Source: Cellulomonas bogoriensis 69B4 = DSM 16987 (GTDB taxonomy: Bacteria > Actinomycetota > Actinomycetes > Actinomycetales > Cellulomonadaceae). From it: DNA of 33,796 bases. The stretch lies in contig NZ_AXCZ01000012.1 of the NCBI RefSeq assembly GCF_000767165.1, positions 1-33,796 of the forward strand, read 5' to 3'. The notes under the pieces were generated by a model. That model had not been told where the DNA came from, made no database searches, and saw only the letters and a program-made list of their open reading frames with translations. This document shows, piece after piece, positions 33,361 through 33,796 of the stretch. The first letter of the stretch is position 1, and every line of letters begins with the position of its first letter. Position numbers and translations under genes: made by a program.

Positions 33361-33796
33361 ATGAGCGACAGCAGCACGCGCAGCCACGAGCCCGAGCCGG
33401 ACCGGGTGCGCGCCCACACCGACCCCGAGGTCAACCAGCAGCTCGACGACGAGCGCGTCGGGTCCGTCGCCGCGATGGTCGGTGCACCCGAGGCGGCGGT
33501 GCGAGCCCGCCTGGCCGACCTCGACCACGAGTGGGACGTCGAACGCGTGCTCCAGGTCAACGCCGCTGCCCTGACGCTGCTCGGCGTGAGCCTGGGGGCC
33601 ACCCGCTCGCGTCGGTGGCTGGCCCTCGCGGCCGTGGTCCCCGCGTTCCTGCTGCAGCACGCGGTGCAGGGCTGGTGCCCCCCGCTGGCGCTGCTGCGCA
33701 GGCTCGGGGTCCGTACCCGGCGTGAGATCGAGGCCGAGCGCACCGCCCTCAAGGCCCTCCGCGGCGACTTCGACGGGCTCGACGGCGACGCCCCAC
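33361..33796 (+). CDS. DUF2892 (YgaP-like TM) protein, C-terminus beyond window edge
   Basis: ATG 33361 follows GGAGGAGG and the frame is open to the right edge (145 residues seen). A hydrophilic, acidic N-terminal part (about 1-70) is followed by two apolar helices and the marker Q-G-W-C-P-P-L-A-L-L-R-R-L-G-V-R-T, as in DUF2892 proteins. The conserved tail R-R-E-I-E-A-E-R-x-A-L-K-A-L-R-G-D-F is present, so little is probably missing. Relatives are often linked to rhodaneses and sulfur metabolism. With a CsoR/CstR-type site upstream, response to copper or persulfide is plausible. Confidence 0.85.
   Translation, partial: MSDSSTRSHEPEPDRVRAHTDPEVNQQLDDERVGSVAAMVGAPEAAVRARLADLDHEWDVERVLQVNAAALTLLGVSLGATRSRRWLALAAVVPAFLLQHAVQGWCPPLALLRRLGVRTRREIEAERTALKALRGDFDGLDGDAP

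Overview
This window is very GC-rich, densely coded actinobacterial DNA. It carries a secreted GH9-CBM3-CBM2 cellulase, a CCA-encoding tRNA-Ser, a mycobacterial-type Nei glycosylase, LLM-class (probably F420-dependent) and mycothiol-type ArsC enzymes, and many GTG or apparently leaderless starts. Together these point to a cellulolytic member of the Micrococcales, most likely Cellulomonas or a close relative. The genus is an inference from gene content.

Layout, left to right. (1) 1-2370, minus strand: two tandem paralogous secreted beta-propeller proteins, the first cut by the window edge. (2) 2529-6771, minus: a class I ribonucleotide reductase operon, nrdA-nrdB. Tandem NrdR boxes and a cobalamin riboswitch lie upstream, and the beta subunit has Phe where the radical Tyr should be (class Ic type). 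(3) 6788-7436: no convincing gene, but a cluster of strong hairpins and repeated TGTCACA words. (4) 7437-11087: upp, tadA, a lipoprotein, a VOC protein, a C-terminally short sirtuin, tRNA-Ser(CGA) with terminator, and a small membrane protein. (5) 11290-14993, plus: two more members of the propeller family, each with two copies of a C-terminal Cys/Trp module. (6) 15428-19446: rtcB, facing terminators, the GH9 cellulase and a palindromic operator. (7) 19447-24799: a P450 with unusual active-site motifs, nei, and a two-gene ABC transporter of the lactococcin-972 export/immunity type with no bacteriocin gene beside it. (8) 24691-26955, minus: two GT-B glycosyltransferases. (9) 27062-29999: an arsenic operon (acr3-arsR-arsC) followed by an LLM oxidoreductase. 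(10) 30048-33796: a DUF4190 membrane protein, a uracil permease, a LytR_C protein with a conserved small partner, and a divergent pair (a 38-residue Cys-rich protein and a DUF2892 membrane protein) sharing a CsoR-type operator.

Three items deserve most attention. The first is the four-member secreted propeller family with its repeated W-x-N-S-G ... C-G-x-G-W-G module, found at two loci 9 kb apart. I cannot name it, and it is the best candidate for something undescribed. The second is the class Ic-type reductase under apparent double control by NrdR and B12. The third is the tiny Cys-rich gene and DUF2892 gene on either side of a perfect CsoR-like palindrome.
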